This document shows, piece after piece, positions 33,404-42,221 of a DNA stretch of 64,000 bases (positions are counted from its first letter, which is position 1; each line of letters begins with the position of its first letter). The notes under the pieces were generated by a model. It did not search any database, was not told where the DNA came from, and saw only the letters and a program-made list of their open reading frames with translations. Made by a program: the position numbers and the translations under genes. Source of the stretch: an uncultured Oscillospiraceae bacterium. GTDB lineage: Bacteria; Bacillota; Clostridia; Oscillospirales; Ruminococcaceae. The stretch covers positions 1 to 64,000 of the forward strand of contig CAJFJV010000001.1 in NCBI GenBank assembly GCA_904384225.1. The letters are read 5' to 3'.

Positions 33404-36076
33404 TTATTGGAGCGCCGCAAGGCTCGATTCAATTTTTTCAAGCAGTTCTTCCGATTTTGCCAGCTTCTCCCGGATATCGTTTACCACTTTCTCCGGCGCT
33501 TTGGAGACAAAGTTTTCATTTGCAAGCTTTTTGGTGTGCAGCGCAATCTCCTTCTCGCACTTTGCCTTTTCGCGTGTCAGGCGCTCGCGTTCTTTGTCCT
33601 TGTCGATCAGGTCGTCCATCGGCAGAAAGATGCGCGCGCTCCCTGTCGCAATCTGCACCGCGCCTTCCACCGCCTGTTCCCGCGCCACGGATACGCCGGA
33701 CGCCGAGGCGAGCCGCTCAAAGAACGGCGCACAGTCGCGGAAAACCTGCTCGAAGTCCGTTGCGATATAGACCGCCGCTTTCCGGGACGGCGGCACGTTC
33801 ATCTCCGTGCGCGTATTGCGGATCGCCCGGATCGCCTCCATAACGCGGGCGAACGCGCGCTCTTCCTCCGAAAAATCAAGCGCAGCGTCGTACACCGGCC
33901 AAGAGGCCTTCATAATGCTCTCTGTATCCGTTGGAAGCGCCTGCCAGATCTCCTCCGTAATAAACGGCATAAACGGGTGCAGGAGCTTCACCGTATTGGA
34001 GATCAGGAAAACCAGAACCCTTTGCGCGTATACGGCCGTCTCACCGCCTGATTGCAAACGGGATTTTGTCAGCTCAATATACCAGTCGCACAGCACGTCC
34101 CAGACAAAGTCATATATTTTCTGTTCCGCAAGGCCGAGCTCAAATTTATCAAGATTCTCCGTAACTTCCTTTACCAAGCGGTTGTACTGTGAAAGCACCC
34201 ACTTGTCCTCAATCGCCAAAGTGTCCGGAAGCGTGCAGTCCGCCACCTCGTCCGAAAGGTTCAGCAGGACAAAGCGCGTCGCGTTCCAAAGCTTGTTTGC
34301 AAAGTTCCGCGCCGCCTTGATCTTTTCATCCGAAAAGCGCATGTCGTTGCCCGGGCTGTTGCCGGTAACGAGCGCCAGCCGCAGCGCGTCCGCACCGTAC
34401 TGGTCGATCACCTCCAGCGGATCGATGCCGTTGCCAAGCGATTTGGACATTTTCCGTCCCTGGGCATCGCGGACAAGGCCATGGATAAACACCGTGCGGA
34501 ACGGTACTTTTCCGGTCTGCTCAATGGCGGAGAAGATCATGCGCGCCACCCAGAAAAAGATGATATCATACCCTGTAACGAGCGTGTCGGTCGGATAAAA
34601 ATAGCGGAGATCCTCCGTCTCATCCGGCCAGCCGAGCGTGCTGAACGGCCACAGCGCCGACGAAAACCAAGTGTCAAGGGTATCCTCATCCTGTGAAAGG
34701 TGCTCTCCGCCGCATTTCGGGCAGGCCTGCGGCGCTTCCTTCGCCACCGTCATCTCCCCGCAGTCCGCGCAGTAGTAAGCCGGGATGCGGTGCCCCCACC
34801 AGAGCTGGCGGGAGATGCACCAATCCTTGATATTCTCCATCCAGTGATAATAGATCTTGTCAAAGCGTTCCGGGATAAAGCGGGTTTCGCCGCTGCGCAC
34901 CGCTTCAATTGCCGGCTTTGCAAGCGGCTCCATCTTGACAAACCACTGCTTGGATACGCGGGGCTCCACCGTAGTGTGGCAGCGGTAGCAGGTCCCGACG
35001 TTGTGTGCGTGCGGCTCAGTCCTCACAAGATAGCCGCCCGCCTCTAAATCGGCAACAATCGCCCGCCTTGCCTCATAGCGGTCCATCCCTTCGTATTTCC
35101 CGCCGTTTTCATTGATATGCGCGTCCTCGGTCAGCACGTTGATTACCGGCAGATTGTGCCTGAGGCCCACCTCAAAGTCGTTGGGATCGTGCGCAGGCGT
35201 GATCTTTACAACACCCGTGCCGAATTCCATATCCACATAGCTGTCCGCCACCACCGGTATCTCACGCCCGACCAGCGGCAGGACAAGCGTTTTCCCCACT
35301 GCGCTGCGATAGCGCGCATCCTCCGGGTTGACCGCCACCGCCGTATCGCCCAAAAGCGTTTCCGGCCGTGTCGTCGCAAGCTCAAGCCAGCCGCTCCCGT
35401 CTTTAAACGGGTAGCGCAGATGCCAGAAGTGGCCCTGCTGCTCTTCATATTCCACCTCCGCCTCGGAAATGGAGGTCTTGCAAGCCGGGCACCAGTTGAT
35501 AATGCGTTCGCCGCGGTAGATAAGGCCTTTTTCATACAGGCGGACAAACACCTCTTTCACCGCTTTGGAACAGCCCTCGTCAAGCGTAAAGCGTTCGCGT
35601 GTCCAGTCACAGGCCGTGCCTAATTTTTTTAGCTGCGAAACGATCCGCCCGCCATAGGTCTCTTTCCACTCCCACGCGCGTTTTAAAAAGCCCTCGCGGC
35701 CTAAATCCTCTTTGCTCAGCCCCTCTTCCCGCATAGCGGCGACGATTTTCGCCTCCGTTGCAATGGAGGCGTGGTCGGTCCCCGGGACCCAAAGCGCGGA
35801 ATAGCCCTGCAGCTTCTTATAGCGGATCAAAATATCCTGAAGCGTCTCGTCAAGCGCATGCCCCATATGCAGCTGCCCGGTAATATTGGGCGGCGGGATC
35901 ACAATGGTATACGGCGTCTTCTGCGGGTCGCGCTCCGCCGTAAAATAGCCGCCCTTCATCCAAAAGTCGTAGATCCGATCCTCAAAGCCCTTCGGATCAT
36001 ACGTTTTTGCAAGAAGCGGCCGCCCGGCCGCCCCTTCGCGCGCCTTTTTAAAATGCAAGCTCATATCTTGCCCCAT
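33404..36076 (-). CDS. valS: Valyl-tRNA synthetase
   Basis: This 890-aa class I synthetase charges tRNA-Val. The HIGH motif appears as [15 protein letters not shown] (H70-H73) and the KMSKS loop as [11 protein letters not shown]. The CP1 editing domain (about 190-350, with [14 protein letters not shown]), a zinc-binding insertion with [15 protein letters not shown], the anticodon-binding domain and the C-terminal coiled-coil arm ([18 protein letters not shown]) are all present. The start is uncertain: ATG 36076 or ATG 36064, neither with a strong Shine-Dalgarno. The gene overlaps the end of the upstream PPOX-like gene, so translation is probably coupled and both share the leader at 36474-36652. 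Confidence 0.96.
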   Translation of the reverse strand: MGQDMSLHFKKAREGAAGRPLLAKTYDPKGFEDRIYDFWMKGGYFTAERDPQKTPYTIVIPPPNITGQLHMGHALDETLQDILIRYKKLQGYSALWVPGTDHASIATEAKIVAAMREEGLSKEDLGREGFLKRAWEWKETYGGRIVSQLKKLGTACDWTRERFTLDEGCSKAVKEVFVRLYEKGLIYRGERIINWCPACKTSISEAEVEYEEQQGHFWHLRYPFKDGSGWLELATTRPETLLGDTAVAVNPEDARYRSAVGKTLVLPLVGREIPVVADSYVDMEFGTGVVKITPAHDPNDFEVGLRHNLPVINVLTEDAHINENGGKYEGMDRYEARRAIVADLEAGGYLVRTEPHAHNVGTCYRCHTTVEPRVSKQWFVKMEPLAKPAIEAVRSGETRFIPERFDKIYYHWMENIKDWCISRQLWWGHRIPAYYCADCGEMTVAKEAPQACPKCGGEHLSQDEDTLDTWFSSALWPFSTLGWPDETEDLRYFYPTDTLVTGYDIIFFWVARMIFSAIEQTGKVPFRTVFIHGLVRDAQGRKMSKSLGNGIDPLEVIDQYGADALRLALVTGNSPGNDMRFSDEKIKAARNFANKLWNATRFVLLNLSDEVADCTLPDTLAIEDKWVLSQYNRLVKEVTENLDKFELGLAEQKIYDFVWDVLCDWYIELTKSRLQSGGETAVYAQRVLVFLISNTVKLLHPFMPFITEEIWQALPTDTESIMKASWPVYDAALDFSEEERAFARVMEAIRAIRNTRTEMNVPPSRKAAVYIATDFEQVFRDCAPFFERLASASGVSVAREQAVEGAVQIATGSARIFLPMDDLIDKDKERERLTREKAKCEKEIALHTKKLANENFVSKAPEKVVNDIREKLAKSEELLEKIESSLAALQ

Positions 36077-36473
36077 GCGACAAAAGCAGGCCGTCCGTCA
36101 GCCGGATGCGGAGGATGCACGTACCGGGATCGTTTTCGTCGACATGGCCGTTCCCGTACCACTCAGCGAAAGCCTTCCGGAGGCGGGCTGCCAGCGCCGC
36201 ATTCTTTTCATCGCAGATATGCCCCAGATTATCGCCCGTACCGTGCGCAGTGAACCAGTCCCCGCACACCGCAACCGCAGGATTTTCGGCGATCTGCCGC
36301 ATTTTGCCGGACATCGCGTGCGTTATGACGTAAAATGCGCCGTCCTCATAATACGCATTGACCGTGCGGACCGACGGCCGCCCGTCTTCAAGCGTTGCCA
36401 CCGCAATCAGGGCGTCGTGCCCGAACCGTTCGTTTAAAATACGCTCTGCCTCAGCCGGAATCGTCTTTCCCAT
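36048..36473 (-). CDS. Pyridoxamine 5'-phosphate oxidase-like flavin-binding protein
   Basis: This 141-aa protein has the split-barrel fold of the PNPOx-like/FMN-binding family. It opens with [40 protein letters not shown] follows, and then [20 protein letters not shown]. Such small proteins bind FMN, F420 or heme and often act in stress responses; catalytic identity is unclear. The ATG at 36473 follows AAAGGGGA. It overlaps valS by 17-29 bp and lies between the T-box-like leader and valS, an odd insertion into what looks like a synthetase regulatory unit. Confidence 0.82.
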   Translation of the reverse strand: MGKTIPAEAERILNERFGHDALIAVATLEDGRPSVRTVNAYYEDGAFYVITHAMSGKMRQIAENPAVAVCGDWFTAHGTGDNLGHICDEKNAALAARLRKAFAEWYGNGHVDENDPGTCILRIRLTDGLLLSHGARYELAF

Positions 36474-36521
36474 TTTCTTTTCCCCTTTCGTCTCTCATCC
36501 CAAACGGGCAAATTCTCCAAT

Positions 36522-36652
36522 AAAAAACGCCCCAAGCCGCAAAGGCTCAGGGGCTACCTTCCCTTCCGTCTGCCCAAAGATTCGCACCAGCCATCTTCTC
36601 TCTGTGCGGCAGAACGGAACGTACTCCTCCCCGTCGAAGCCGGTTCCTTATT
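36522..36652 (-). ncRNA. T-box-like leader (stem I plus terminator), valine specifier
   Basis: On the minus strand a stem I-like element is visible: GGGGAGGAGTACGTTCCG with the AGTA motif, CAGAGAGAAGATGGCTGGTG resembling the distal T-box loops, and GGGAAGGTAGCCCC placing GTA (Val; rc 36555-36557) opposite AGTA. It is followed at once by a terminator GCCCCTGAGCC/GGCTTGGGGC with six Ts (36522-36554). No T-box GGTGGNACC antiterminator sequence is present, so the element looks truncated or atypical. Confidence 0.6.
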
Positions 36653-36658
36653 GCTCTT

Positions 36659-36687
36659 ATTATAACGGACGCAAAAACAGGTGTCAA
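36659..36687 (-). promoter_or_regulatory. Promoter of PPOX-valS unit
   Basis: Perfect TTGACA (rc 36682-36687), 17-bp spacer, TATAAT (rc 36659-36664). Confidence 0.88.
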
Positions 36688-36757
36688 GCCTTTTTCACAC
36701 CCCGTATATCTTACATCGAAGCGCAGCCTGAACAGGACGCGCCCTTTGATCCCCGGC

Positions 36758-38521
36758 TTATGCGCCGTTCTCCGCAAGCGCGGAAACAGCCGCTTCGTCC
36801 GGCGTGACAAACGCCGTTTTATAATCCGTAAAGATCACCATGCCGGGCCTTGCGCCGGCCGGCTTTTTCACATTTTTGACAAGCGTGTAGTCAACCGCCA
36901 CCTGTGCGGAATCCCGCCCCTTTGAATGGTACGCGGCGATCATTGCCGCTTCGGTGATGGTGCGGTCGGGTATCTTTTTCCCGTCTGCCTCCACGATCAC
37001 ATGGGAACCGGCAATCCCCTGCGTATGCAGCCAAAGGTCATAGTTTTTCGCTGTTTTCATCGTCAATTTATCGTTTTGTTTGTTGTTCCGCCCGCACAGG
37101 ATCCGAAACCCGTCCGATGAGCGGTACAAAAGCGGCGGCTGCGCCTTCAGCATCCGGTTTTGCTTTTTCGGCAGTCGGATATACCCCTGTTCCGCCAGCT
37201 CTTCCCGGATCTCAAGAAGCTCGCTCTCCCCTTCCGTACGGCTCACTGCGTCGAATACGCTGTCTAAATAAGAGAGTTCTTCCCGTGATTTTGCCATCAG
37301 ATCCTTAAGCTTATCCTCCGCCGTGGCCGCCTTGCGGTATTCCGCATAGTATTTCTGCGCGTTCTGCACCGGCGTCAGCTTAGGATCCAGCCGGATTACC
37401 GTTTCCGGGCTTCCCTCCTCGTAAAAATTCTCAAGCGTCACCGTGCGGTCGCCCTTTTTCATCCGATAAAGGTTGGCGTTCAGCAGGTCGCCGCATTGGC
37501 GCAGATGCTCGCGGTCGGCGCAGGTGCGCAGCTCCTCTTCCTGTAACGCAAGCTTCTTGGCAATGCGGTCCGTCGTATTGACAAGCAGCTTCAACAGATC
37601 GTGCGACCGCTGTTTCATCCGTGCAACCCGGTCGCGCTCCGCATAAAAGTGGTCGAGCAGCGCGCTGGGCGACTCATAGCGCCTTTTTTCCTTCACCGCG
37701 CCGTACTGCTCAATATCGCAAAGCGTAAACTCCCGGATCCTTTTTTCCTCGTCCGACACAGCGGTAAACGCCGCCTTGCCCGTCCTCAAAGTCTCGCGCA
37801 GCTTGGCGACCTCCTCCCGCAGACGGTTTTTATAATAGCCGGAAAGCTGTCCCGTTTCAATGTCCTGTCCCTTGAGCGCACGGAACACAAGCTCTCTTGC
37901 AAGGACAGGCGACACACCGGAAAGGGCCTGCATAACGGCTTTGGCGCAGTCCGGCGTGCGTGCGCTGAAGATCCGCGCCATGACAGGGCCGTCTTCTTCC
38001 TCCAGCAGGTTTATTTTATCCTGCCCGGGCGGCGCCTGATACGTCCCGCCTGGCAGCACGGTCCGGACGCTTGAAACCTCATCGGAAACGCGCTTGATGG
38101 CGTCAAGGATCCTGCCGCCTGCATCGGTCAGGATCAGGTTGGAATGCCGCCCCATGATCTCGGCTACCAGCGTCACCGTAGTAAGATCGCCCAATTCATT
38201 AACGGTCTCAAATACAAAAGAAAGCACGCGATCCAACCCGCTCTGTCGGATCGACAAAAGCTTTCCCGAACCGATGTGTTTGCGCAGCAGCATGCAGAAC
38301 ATCGGCGGTGATTTGGGATTTTCCAATGCAAGCTCTGTAAAATGGACGCGCGGACTTGCCGCATTTGCCGAAAACAGCACCTTCCTGCTGCCGCCGCGCA
38401 GGCGGAAAGTGAGAACCAGCTCTTCTTTTGAAGGCTGTGCGATTTTCTCCACCCGCGTCCCAATCAGCACGCTGCGCATCTCCTGCGCTGTCAGATATAA
38501 AAAAGCACCGTCCAGTGCCAT
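36758..38521 (-). CDS. rqcH: Ribosome quality control factor RqcH (NFACT/FbpA family)
   Basis: This 587-aa protein has the NFACT-N domain (MALDGAFLYLTAQEMRSVL), helix-hairpin-helix, a long coiled coil (about 290-430) and the NFACT-R domain with YDLWLHTQGIAGSHVIVEAD. RqcH binds stalled 50S-peptidyl-tRNA complexes and recruits tRNA-Ala to add C-terminal alanine tails. The older annotation is fibronectin-binding protein. The ATG at 38521 follows AAGGAGGGG. It runs in the same direction as PPOX-valS, whose promoter begins just after its stop. Confidence 0.95.
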   Translation of the reverse strand: MALDGAFLYLTAQEMRSVLIGTRVEKIAQPSKEELVLTFRLRGGSRKVLFSANAASPRVHFTELALENPKSPPMFCMLLRKHIGSGKLLSIRQSGLDRVLSFVFETVNELGDLTTVTLVAEIMGRHSNLILTDAGGRILDAIKRVSDEVSSVRTVLPGGTYQAPPGQDKINLLEEEDGPVMARIFSARTPDCAKAVMQALSGVSPVLARELVFRALKGQDIETGQLSGYYKNRLREEVAKLRETLRTGKAAFTAVSDEEKRIREFTLCDIEQYGAVKEKRRYESPSALLDHFYAERDRVARMKQRSHDLLKLLVNTTDRIAKKLALQEEELRTCADREHLRQCGDLLNANLYRMKKGDRTVTLENFYEEGSPETVIRLDPKLTPVQNAQKYYAEYRKAATAEDKLKDLMAKSREELSYLDSVFDAVSRTEGESELLEIREELAEQGYIRLPKKQNRMLKAQPPLLYRSSDGFRILCGRNNKQNDKLTMKTAKNYDLWLHTQGIAGSHVIVEADGKKIPDRTITEAAMIAAYHSKGRDSAQVAVDYTLVKNVKKPAGARPGMVIFTDYKTAFVTPDEAAVSALAENGA

Positions 38522-38651
38522 AAAACCCCTCCTTTTAAAAATGGGCTGCTCTTTTTATCATACACGTTTTTTCGCAGGATTACAACCGCAGGATAACGGC
38601 CGTTTGCCGCAGGGAGCCGGATCCCTGCCTTCGGCTTCCTTGAGCGGGCGC

Positions 38652-38681
38652 AAAAAAGCCGCTCCAACCGGAGCGGCTTTT
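38652..38681 (-). terminator. Terminator of the large RNA unit
   Basis: AAAAGCCGCTCC pairs with GGAGCGGCTTTT; on the minus strand six Ts follow. It ends the leftward transcript that starts near 39597. Confidence 0.85.
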
Positions 38682-38717
38682 CGCTATTCAGTTGTTATAC
38701 AGACGGTGTCTTTTTTC

Positions 38718-39205
38718 CCGCGGCGGTTGCCCGTCGCGGCACCTTACGGGTTAAACTGTTCGGTGGAGGTTCTCCTTTCCGTTTTTTCAGTTAACCTGCG
38801 TTTTGTTAAAGCACACATCGTCACGCACCCTTTCGTATCGCCTTTTTCGGTTTTTACGAAAGTTTTCAAATCATCGGACTCACCTTTTCCTCATTTGGAA
38901 TAACAGAGGCCGCCTGACTTATTTCATTGGTAACACCTATTTCTTGTTTTACTTGTTTGTTGTCGATTATGCCCTTCTAAGCTCCCGTGACGGTTCTCCG
39001 CCACGGTATCTTACGGGCTGAACTTTTCGGCGGAGGTTCTCCTTTCCGTTTTTTCAATCAGCCTGCGTCTTGTCAAAGTGCACATCGCCACTCATCCTTT
39101 CGTATTGCCTTTTTCGGTTTTTACGAAAGTTTTCAAATCATCGGTCTCACCTTTTCCTCATTTGGAATAATAGGGGCCGCCTGACTTATTTCATTGGTAA
39201 CACCT
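38718..39205 (-). repeat. Tandem ~220-nt modules at 267-nt period within the large RNA
   Basis: Copy A (38718-38938) and copy B (38985-39205) share long identical stretches. They include a CTTTCGTA/TACGAAAG hairpin, a GGAGAACCTCC hairpin and a 22-nt hairpin (38718-38739 and 38985-39006) with a CCGCG/CGCGG stem in A and CCGTG/CACGG in B. The terminal loops are GCAA in A and AGAA in B. Another helix is GGTTAA/TTTAACC in A and GGCTGA/TTCAGCC in B. A third partial copy of the GGTGAGTCCGATG part lies at about 39242-39262. Confidence 0.85.
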
Positions 39206-39465
39206 GTTTCGTCTGTAGTTTGGATATACAGCTTACCTGTACATCGGACTCACCTTTTCTCTTTTTTTGGAAAGATTTTTTCGGATGATGAAACATCTAT
39301 CCATAAGCATCCTGTTTCTATCGCGGCGGATGCACCGCTGTCGTTTTTGTATGGAAAGAACGAACCAGCTTCTGCTGCGAGATGCTGTCCGCTGTATCAT
39401 CTAATCGTGGAGATTATACCGGTGGAAGGTTTTCTCCCTTTTTTATAACCGGTACTGTTTTTATA

Positions 39466-39528
39466 TCAGCGGATGCATCCCTGTGCTCTTTCCATACGGA
39501 ACTGGCCGATTGGCTCATCTAAGCACAT
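39466..39528 (-). CDS. Possible 20-codon leader peptide in the large RNA
   Basis: An ATG at 39528 follows AAAGGAGG at good spacing and opens a 20-codon frame beginning MCLDEPIGQF, with its stop inside the TCCGCTG helix strand. A ribosome here would unfold the GTATGGAAAGA strand, so a regulatory leader peptide is possible. Equally, the purine-rich element may be structural. No similarity is known to me. Confidence 0.3.
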   Translation of the reverse strand: MCLDEPIGQFRMERAQGCIR

Positions 39529-39603
39529 TCTGCTATCCTCCTTTATTCAATTTTGTAGGATCTTGTTTTGTTTTTCTTTATCCTCTTCTCTGATCCTGTC
39601 TAT

Positions 39604-39632
39604 ACTATACCACGAGAACTCCAAATTGTCAA
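39604..39632 (-). promoter_or_regulatory. Strong promoter of the large RNA
   Basis: TTGACA (rc 39627-39632) is 17 bp from TATAGT (rc 39604-39609). Confidence 0.85.
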
Positions 39633-39691
39633 CAGTTTTTTATGTGAACTTTTTATTATTTTATTAAAAAGAAATAATAAACTTCTTACTC

Positions 39692-39720
39692 TTGACATTG
39701 TAACTTTCCCACGGTACAAT
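39692..39720 (+). promoter_or_regulatory. Promoter of DUF1292 gene
   Basis: TTGACA (39692-39697) is 17 bp from TACAAT (39715-39720), divergent from the large-RNA promoter. Confidence 0.85.
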
Positions 39721-39762
39721 TAAAATAGGTTTAAACGGGTAATGGAAGGAGGCATGTATATC

Positions 39763-40068
39763 ATGTCTGAAGAATTAGAATATAATCCGGATCTGTATAC
39801 TTTGGTGGACGAAGAGGGCGTGGAGCAGACCTTCGAGCTGCTTGACGTTATGGAAGTGGACGACGACCGCTATTTTGCACTGATACCGTATTACGAAAAT
39901 CCGGAGGATCTCCTTGACGACACGGCGGAGCTGATCGTTTTAAAAAGCCAGCTCGATGAAAACGGGGAAGAGCTCATGATCTCCATCGACGATGAGGAAG
40001 AGTACCAGCGGATCGGCCAAATGTTCTTAGAAAAGCTGAGTGCGTATTTTGACGGCGAAGACGAATAA
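39763..40068 (+). CDS. DUF1292 domain protein
   Basis: This 101-aa very acidic protein matches the DUF1292 (YrzB-like) family: LYTLVDEEGVEQTFELLDVM, then YFALIPYYE and a C-terminal amphipathic helix. The family is widespread in Firmicutes with no known function, often near yrrK-yrzL genes. Three in-frame ATGs occur (39742, 39754, 39763); GGAAGGAGG at 39745-39753 is correctly spaced only for 39763. The gene is divergent from the large RNA. Confidence 0.88.
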   Translation: MSEELEYNPDLYTLVDEEGVEQTFELLDVMEVDDDRYFALIPYYENPEDLLDDTAELIVLKSQLDENGEELMISIDDEEEYQRIGQMFLEKLSAYFDGEDE

Positions 40069-40204
40069 ATTTCCCATTGTTTTCTGTCCGGTTTACGGTT
40101 ATAATAAAAGAAAGCGGACGGCATGCCCCCTGTGCAGAGCGTATGGGGTTCCGTTTTGACAAAACAGCATGATGTTCTGCGCTGTGCGCCTGTACGGATA
40201 ATAT

Positions 40205-40390
40205 AAATCCAACACCTATTTTTTCGGAGGCCGGACTCTTGTGCCGGGATGCAGACCTCCCGCCTTTCGGCGGACGTTGGGAGCGCAAACGCAACAAGGA
40301 GGCTTCCACCTGCTTTAACCGCGGGTTTTTAGCTTACTGTGCAGAAACGGCAGGGCGGATCAAAAGAGGCGTGAATACGCCTCTTTTTTA
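40205..40390 (+). ncRNA. ssrS: Probable 6S RNA
   Basis: This GC-rich stretch without a reading frame ends in a terminator (AGAGGCGT/ACGCCTCT then Ts, 40365-40389). It contains GCCGGGATGCAGACC, a CCGCC-TTTC-GGCGG hairpin, CGTTGGGAGCG and AACAAGGAGGCTTCCACCTGC, similar to clostridial 6S RNAs as I remember them. Its position directly before tcdA matches Bacillus, where the bsrA 6S gene neighbours yrvM (tcdA). 6S RNA sequesters sigma-A RNA polymerase. A TAATAT-like -10 lies at 40199-40204. Confidence 0.6.
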
Positions 40391-40465
40391 TATGCCCGAA
40401 AAAGCGCCGCCGCTTCTCCCGCTTGCTTAAAAAAACACCTTGCCAAAGAAAGGATGTGCCCTGTT

Positions 40466-41173
40466 ATGGAGCATGCATTGGACCGCACAAAAGCGCTGAT
40501 CGGCGAAAAGGCCGCAGCCCTGCTTTCCGCAAAACGTGTCGCAGTCGTCGGTTTGGGCGGCGTAGGCGGAAGCTGTGCAGAGGCTTTGGCCAGATGCGGT
40601 ATCGGCTCGCTCATCCTGATGGATCATGATACGGTGGACGTCACCAATTTAAACCGCCAGCAGTTTGCGACCGCAGGCACGCTTGGCCTGCGCAAAACGG
40701 AAGCTGCAAAAAGGCGTCTTGGCCAAGCCGCCCCGTGGTGCTCCCTTTTTGAGCTGGACGCCTTTTACAGCGCAGATACCAGAGAACTGCTGTTTTCGCT
40801 CCATCCCGATTTGGTCATCGACGCGATTGATACCGTAACAGCCAAGCTTGACCTTGCCGTCTCCTGCAAGGAACGCGCAATCCCCGCTATCACCTGCTTG
40901 GGGACGGGGAACCGGCTGGATCCCTCCGCCTTCCGGCTTGGCGTGATAGAGGACACCGCCGGCTGCGGCTGCGGCTTGGCGCGCGTCATGCGCCGGGAAC
41001 TGAAAAAGCGCGGCCTTTCCGGGCAGCCGGTGCTCTATTCGACGGAAGCCCCGCGCCCTGTTGTCTGCGATACGCAAAACGGGCGGCACAGCCCGGGCAG
41101 CATCAGCTTCTGCCCCCCCGCAGCCGGGCTTATGCTCGCCTCCTGGGCGGTGCGCCGGCTTCTGGAGGGTTGA
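40466..41173 (+). CDS. tcdA: tRNA threonylcarbamoyladenosine dehydratase
   Basis: This 235-aa ThiF/E1-like ATPase cyclises t6A37 to ct6A in tRNAs. The nucleotide-binding loop is VAVVGLGGVGGSCAEAL, followed by MDHDTVDVTNLNRQQF with the catalytic Arg and Asp of the E1 fold. IDAIDTVTAKLDL is typical of CsdL/TcdA. The ATG at 40466 follows AAAGGA; an ATG at 40454 overlaps that Shine-Dalgarno. The 6S RNA lies directly upstream and a terminator with eight Ts follows. Confidence 0.92.
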   Translation: MEHALDRTKALIGEKAAALLSAKRVAVVGLGGVGGSCAEALARCGIGSLILMDHDTVDVTNLNRQQFATAGTLGLRKTEAAKRRLGQAAPWCSLFELDAFYSADTRELLFSLHPDLVIDAIDTVTAKLDLAVSCKERAIPAITCLGTGNRLDPSAFRLGVIEDTAGCGCGLARVMRRELKKRGLSGQPVLYSTEAPRPVVCDTQNGRHSPGSISFCPPAAGLMLASWAVRRLLEG

Positions 41174-41200
41174 TTGCCGCGCTTTCTATAATACAGATTA

Positions 41201-41228
41201 AAACAGCCCGTACGGGCTGTTTTTTTTC
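41201..41228 (+). terminator. Terminator after tcdA
   Basis: AAACAGCCCG pairs with CGGGCTGTTT, followed by a run of Ts. Confidence 0.9.
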
Positions 41229-41382
41229 CAAACGGCGCACCGCCGCCCTTGCCCGCATCGGAAATTTTGCCCTTTGCGAATAAAACCGCCGGAAAAATTC
41301 CATCCTATAACCGTACCGCATGGCCGCCGCTTCCGCCCAAACCGGCGGCCATGCCATACTTGCGCGAAAGGAGTGCACACCC

Positions 41383-41739
41383 ATGAAACCTGCGTCAAGG
41401 TTTGCGCTGACAGGCGGTCTCACCGGACTGTTAAACGGCATTTTCGGCGCCGGCGGCGGCCTGCTCGCCGTACCCATGCTCCAAAAAAGCGGCCTTCCCC
41501 CCAAAAAAGCACATGCGACTTCGATTGCCGTCACACTGCCGCTCTCCCTTTTCAGTGCCGTCCTTCTCTTTTTCGGCGGCGTCCGTGCAGAGCTGTGGGA
41601 CGTCCTGCTGGCCTGCGCCGCAGGGCTGCCCGGCGCGTATACCGGCTCACGCCTGCTCAGCCGGATCAACCCCTCTTTGCTGAAACGGATTTTCGGCGGC
41701 GTTATGGTCGTCTCGGCTGTGCGGTTGTTTTTCCGATGA
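41383..41739 (+). CDS. TSUP/TauE-SafE permease, first half
   Basis: This 118-aa membrane protein has about four helices and matches one repeat of the TauE/SafE (TSUP) family. The family start is seen as GLTGLLNGIFGAGGGLLAVPML and continues with KKAHATSIAVTLPLS. Full TSUP transporters are about 250 aa with two inverted repeats; here each repeat is its own gene, the next overlapping by four bases (ATGA). Related proteins export sulfite, sulfoacetate or organosulfur anions. ATG 41383 follows GAAAGGAG. Confidence 0.85.
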   Translation: MKPASRFALTGGLTGLLNGIFGAGGGLLAVPMLQKSGLPPKKAHATSIAVTLPLSLFSAVLLFFGGVRAELWDVLLACAAGLPGAYTGSRLLSRINPSLLKRIFGGVMVVSAVRLFFR

Positions 41740-42104
41740 ATTGGATGCTTCTCCCCGTCGGGTTCTTAGCCGGCGTCTGCGCTTCCATGGGGATCGGGGG
41801 CGGCTTTGTCTTAATGCTCTATCTCACACTGTTCGCCGGCCTTGCCCAAAAAGACGCACAGCTTTTCAACCTGCTCTTCTTCCTCCCCGTTGCCGCCCTT
41901 GCACTGTTCCAGCACAAAAAAAACGGGCTTATCGACGCAAAGGCGGCAAAAAGCGCCGTTTGGGCCGGGCTCGGCGGCGCCGCGGCCGGCGCAGTAGGCG
42001 CAGTCTGGCTGTCCAACGAATGGATATCGAAGCTTTTCGCCGTACTGATCCTGCTCGCCGGCCTCAAGGAGCTGTTCGGCAAAAAGGACGGCTCGGGCGG
42101 CTAA
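41736..42104 (+). CDS. TSUP/TauE-SafE permease, second half
   Basis: This 122-aa membrane protein is the second TSUP repeat: GFLAGVCASMGIGGGFVLML echoes the GxGGG motif of the first half, and QKDAQLFNLLFFLPVAALAL corresponds to its AHATS block. The start codon overlaps the first gene's stop, so a hetero-oligomer of the two halves is expected. Substrate unknown; sulfur anions are plausible because a cysteine-synthase locus lies 7 kb away, but that is weak evidence. Confidence 0.83.
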   Translation: MNWMLLPVGFLAGVCASMGIGGGFVLMLYLTLFAGLAQKDAQLFNLLFFLPVAALALFQHKKNGLIDAKAAKSAVWAGLGGAAAGAVGAVWLSNEWISKLFAVLILLAGLKELFGKKDGSGG

Positions 42105-42165
42105 GTCCCAGCCATGTTTTGCAGGCGGGCAGCGGGCATTTTGATAGGGCGCTTGGAAAAAGCAA

Positions 42166-42195
42166 AACCTGCAGGCCGTTTTCCGTCTGCAGGTT
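42166..42195. terminator. Bidirectional terminator
   Basis: AACCTGCA pairs with TGCAGGTT with T-rich flanks on both strands, between the TSUP pair and the convergent Rrf2 gene. Confidence 0.6.
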
Positions 42196-42221
42196 CTTTC
42201 TCTTTTTATTTCAAAACGCCG

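Larger units (their letters stand above)
38652..39597 (-). ncRNA. Candidate large structured non-coding RNA (about 945 nt)
   Basis: A consensus minus-strand promoter (39604-39632) and an intrinsic terminator enclose this region, which has no conserved reading frame. The 5' domain has nested helices: GTATGGAAAGA/TCTTTCCATAC (rc 39487-39497 with rc 39349-39359), TCCGCTG/CAGCGGA (39467-39473 with 39388-39394) and ACCGGT/ACCGGT (39417-39423 with 39448-39454). Downstream come two copies of a 267-nt-periodic module whose differences preserve base pairs. It does not match a riboswitch class I know. Large RNA families such as OLE, GOLLD or ROOL should be tested. Confidence 0.65.

Noticed and set aside
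38718-39205. Repeats considered as CRISPR array or insertion sequence
   Set aside because: There are only two long modules with a 267-nt period, no short regular repeat-spacer pattern, no terminal inverted repeats and no transposase frame. Compensatory changes fit RNA structure better.
38718-39270. Tandem riboswitch (glycine, c-di-GMP or similar)
   Set aside because: The core sequences of classes I know are not present, and no gene follows within the transcript before its terminator.
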